Assembly (NCBI GenBank): GCA_003445835.1
Contig: DMCI01000011.1
Span: 1-15,809 of the forward strand
Direction of reading: 5' to 3'
Source of the DNA: Clostridiales bacterium
GTDB lineage: Bacteria; Bacillota; Clostridia; Christensenellales; CAG-1252
Length of the DNA stretch: 15,809 bases
The translations under genes and the position numbers were made by a program. The notes beneath the pieces were generated by a model. It was not told the DNA's origin and did not search any database. It was given only the letters and a program-made list of their open reading frames with translations. Positions 13,909-15,809 of this stretch are shown here, in pieces (positions within the stretch are counted from its first letter, which is position 1; the number at the start of each line of letters is the position of its first letter).

Positions 13909-14691
13909 CTATACGCGTTCCCCCAATCCGTTTAAGGAAAACTTTTCCACGTCGGGGTCTTTGTTGCTTCTTGCCATTGCCATAAACTCTTCCAAAAGAT
14001 CGTATGCCGTGGCTTGCTCGTTTTCCAAAATATCGTCCATCGAAAGTTTGAACTTTTTCTTTTTGGCGTCGCGCCAATCACGGTTTTCCCTGTTCATATA
14101 GTCCAACCTGCCCATCCCTTCCGCAAGGGGGATATCGGGCGAAACGCCTTCCAAAAGCGCGCGCGTTTTATGCGTACTCAAATAGATGTCCGAAAGATCG
14201 TTCAAAACGTCGGTATACAGCTCGGTGATCTCTTTCAAAACGATGCCGCGGGTCTTGAGTCCGCCCACGATCTTGAGGGCTTCCTCCATACCGAGGTAAT
14301 CGCGGATCACGTGACGGTCGATGCCGATCTCGATCTCCTCGCGGGAGACGGTCTCCAACTTGCCGCCATAGTACTGCGCCACGCCGTTTGCCGCAAAATA
14401 GTTGGCAAAGGGGTTGGCAACGCGGTCAAGCGCGTAATGGGATACGAGCCCCAACATATAAGAAAGTTGGCATTTGGAGCCGTTCATAAAGATATGACGC
14501 GCGCTTACGCCGAAGATCTGCACGGGGTCGGCTGCGTCAAGCCTTGCCTTGTGCTCGCCGGGGAAGAGATCCGCGCCCAAACTGCCGAGCAAATACGCGT
14601 CGGGATAAAGTTTGATGATGGCGGAAAGCGCGTAAGACATGTTTTCCGTCAATTTTCTTGAAAAGTAGTAATGTGCAAAATGCCTTGGCAT
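13909..14691 (-). CDS. Zinc-dependent phospholipase C-like protein
   Basis: A 260-aa cytosolic-looking protein; no signal peptide is visible. ATG at 14691 is preferred over a TTG at 14706 because GGGGA lies six bases upstream and family members begin with MP followed by a His. Metal-binding-type residues appear in the expected order for the zinc-dependent phospholipase C/S1-P1-like fold: His4 and His7, PDAYLLGSLGADLF (30-43; Asp41), SARH (63-66), GLVSHYALD (81-89; His85 and Asp89) and EIEIGIDRH (119-127). The C-terminal half is charged and mostly helical. Bacterial proteins of this class are uncharacterised, and the phospholipase label comes from fold membership, not proven activity. It follows the PHP gene with a two-base gap, so it is probably co-transcribed with it. 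Confidence 0.75.
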   Translation of the reverse strand: MPRHFAHYYFSRKLTENMSYALSAIIKLYPDAYLLGSLGADLFPGEHKARLDAADPVQIFGVSARHIFMNGSKCQLSYMLGLVSHYALDRVANPFANYFAANGVAQYYGGKLETVSREEIEIGIDRHVIRDYLGMEEALKIVGGLKTRGIVLKEITELYTDVLNDLSDIYLSTHKTRALLEGVSPDIPLAEGMGRLDYMNRENRDWRDAKKKKFKLSMDDILENEQATAYDLLEEFMAMARSNKDPDVEKFSLNGLGERV

Positions 14692-14693
14692 AA

Positions 14694-15413
14694 TTATTCC
14701 CCGCAATAGTTTACGATGCGGTCGGGGGCGATGCCCTCTTCTACCGCTTTATTGAAGGCGCTTTCAAGCGCGCCGACGTCCTTGGGACGATGGGCGTCCG
14801 AGTTTACGACGAAACTCGCTCCGCTTTTTATAAGCGCTTGCCACTCCCCCTTGAAGTCTTTCAGATGCTTGGCGTTGATCTCTACCAAAACGCCTTTTTC
14901 CGCGCAGGCTTTCGCCACGGCGCCGACGTTGACTTTGAGCGAGTGATTAAGGTGCGCAAGCACCTTGATCGGATAGTTGTTTACCGCTGCGACGAGGGCG
15001 GCGGTATTGCGTTCCTTCGCCTTCTTGCTCGTGGGGATCAGCCCGTTGAAGAAGGTAACGAGATACATCTTGAAAAAGTCCGAAAACCTTTTGGGCGGCG
15101 CAAATTTGTGAAAGCCCGCGACCAAATAGTCGACGGCGGCGAGTTTTTCACCCGCGACGTCCAGTTCCCCTTTTAAGGAATATACGTCCGCTTCCGTGCC
15201 GACGAGGATCTTGACCCCCGTTTCTCTTTCCGCCGCCGCGCACTCTTCTTTCAAGGCGAGGATCTTTTTGAGCCCTTTCCGAAAAAGATGAAAAGCGTGA
15301 TCGGTGACGGCGATCTCTTTTAACCCGCGATCGGCGGCAACCTGCGCGTTTTGTTTGACGCTGCCTTTGCCGTCGCTGTATTTCGTATGCGTATGATAAT
15401 CGCCCGAAAACAT
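14694..15413 (-). CDS. PHP-domain phosphoesterase
   Basis: A 239-aa single-domain PHP protein of the YcdX-like type, expected to hydrolyse a phosphomonoester with a trinuclear metal centre. The metal ligands are all visible: HTH (His7, His9), Asp14, TDH (Asp38, His39), GTEAD (Glu74), FH (His102), LAHLNH (His154 and/or His157) and NSDAH (Asp206, His208). The motif ILAHP is here LAHLNH. The substrate cannot be predicted. Its start is three bases after the stop of the response-regulator gene. The only nearby purine run (AAGGG) touches the ATG, so translational coupling is likely. The HxH motif begins at residue 7, so there is little room for another start. Confidence 0.88.
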   Translation of the reverse strand: MFSGDYHTHTKYSDGKGSVKQNAQVAADRGLKEIAVTDHAFHLFRKGLKKILALKEECAAAERETGVKILVGTEADVYSLKGELDVAGEKLAAVDYLVAGFHKFAPPKRFSDFFKMYLVTFFNGLIPTSKKAKERNTAALVAAVNNYPIKVLAHLNHSLKVNVGAVAKACAEKGVLVEINAKHLKDFKGEWQALIKSGASFVVNSDAHRPKDVGALESAFNKAVEEGIAPDRIVNYCGE

Positions 15414-15416
15414 CCC

Positions 15417-15809
15417 TTATTGCTCGGGCTGCATGCTGAAGCGATAGCCCACGCCTCTGACCGTTTCGATATAATCCATCGGGATCTTATCACGGATGTG
15501 CGTCAAGTGCACCACGACGGTGCCCGCGTCGCCGAAGCTATCCACGCCCCACACCTTGTCAAAGATGGTCTCCTTGCGGAAAACGACGTTGGGGTTGCTG
15601 GCAAGGAAGTAAAGAAGATCAAATTCCTTTGCGGTCAAGAAGACTTCTTCCTTTTTGAAGAAAACTCTTCTGGAAAGCGGCTTGATCACAAGGTCGCGGT
15701 ATTCGATATCCACGCCCTTATCCTGCGTGTTGCCCTTGATACGCTCGTAACGGGCGATGTGCGCCTTGACGCGCGCAACGAGTTCCGCCGGATCGAAAGG
15801 CTTGACGAT
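15417..15809 (-). CDS. OmpR/PhoB-family response regulator (5' part outside window)
   Basis: The C-terminal 130 aa of a two-component response regulator; the frame stays open to the window edge, so the gene continues to the right. The visible part begins with IVKPFDPAELVARVKAH, the end of a receiver domain including the conserved Lys-Pro motif and helix 5. A linker follows, then a full winged-helix DNA-binding domain (LTAKEFDLLYFLASNP, VWG, HLTHIRDKI, ETVRGVGYRF). The phosphoacceptor Asp is off the window. A GTG at 15713 lies inside the linker and is not the true start. No histidine kinase gene follows; instead the PHP and PLC-like genes do, three and two bases apart. The sensor may lie upstream, to the right. 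Confidence 0.93.
   Translation of the reverse strand: MVKPFDPAELVARVKAHIARYERIKGNTQDKGVDIEYRDLVIKPLSRRVFFKKEEVFLTAKEFDLLYFLASNPNVVFRKETIFDKVWGVDSFGDAGTVVVHLTHIRDKIPMDYIETVRGVGYRFSMQPEQ

Overview
The window looks like chromosomal DNA from a spore-forming Bacillota, most likely an uncultured clostridial lineage. The grounds are a complete GerA/GerB/GerC germinant-receptor operon, a CwlD-type cortex amidase, mini-ribonuclease III (MrnC) beside RlmB, AGGAGG-type ribosome binding sites and sigma-A-like promoters. The taxon is an inference; nothing here identifies a species. No rRNA, tRNA, CRISPR array, transposase or phage gene was seen. All spaces between genes are under 300 bases, and each is described below.

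Layout, left to right. (1) A bidirectional terminator, then a leftward secreted lipoprotein with beta-propeller-like strands (43-1479) and its own sigma-A promoter. (2) Divergent from it, a rightward protein of unknown function with a clostridial-type C-terminal domain (1644-2354), followed by a string of tiny hairpins ending in a shared terminator. (3) A very large leftward lipoprotein of 931 aa (2600-5395) with a strong promoter whose spacer is alternating purine-pyrimidine. (4) A 170-base T-tract-rich divergent spacer with helically phased T-runs, leading into the rightward ger operon (5632-9345). Its three genes overlap and are probably translationally coupled. (5) A leftward operon mrnC-rlmB-P-type ATPase (12837 down to 9346). 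The ATPase stop codon directly abuts the gerC stop codon, and the operon's apparent terminator lies inside the gerC reading frame. (6) A divergent spacer carrying a DnaA-box-like cluster, then rightward cwlD (13120-13821). (7) A leftward, tightly packed set entering from the right edge: an OmpR/PhoB-type response regulator (truncated by the window), a PHP-domain phosphoesterase and a protein resembling zinc-dependent phospholipase C. It ends at a terminator shared with cwlD.

How the genes fit together. The ger operon and cwlD serve the same process: sensing germinants, and making the cortex muramic-lactam that germination lytic enzymes recognise. The mrnC-rlmB pair belongs to ribosome maturation, with an ion pump appended to the same transcript. 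The regulator/PHP/PLC-like set could be a phosphate- or phospholipid-related unit, but that rests only on family names and gene spacing. The two lipoproteins have no assignable function. The less ordinary signals are mostly non-coding: the terminator embedded in gerC, the phased T-tracts, the hairpin string, the leader with competing pairings, and the DnaA-box-like cluster.
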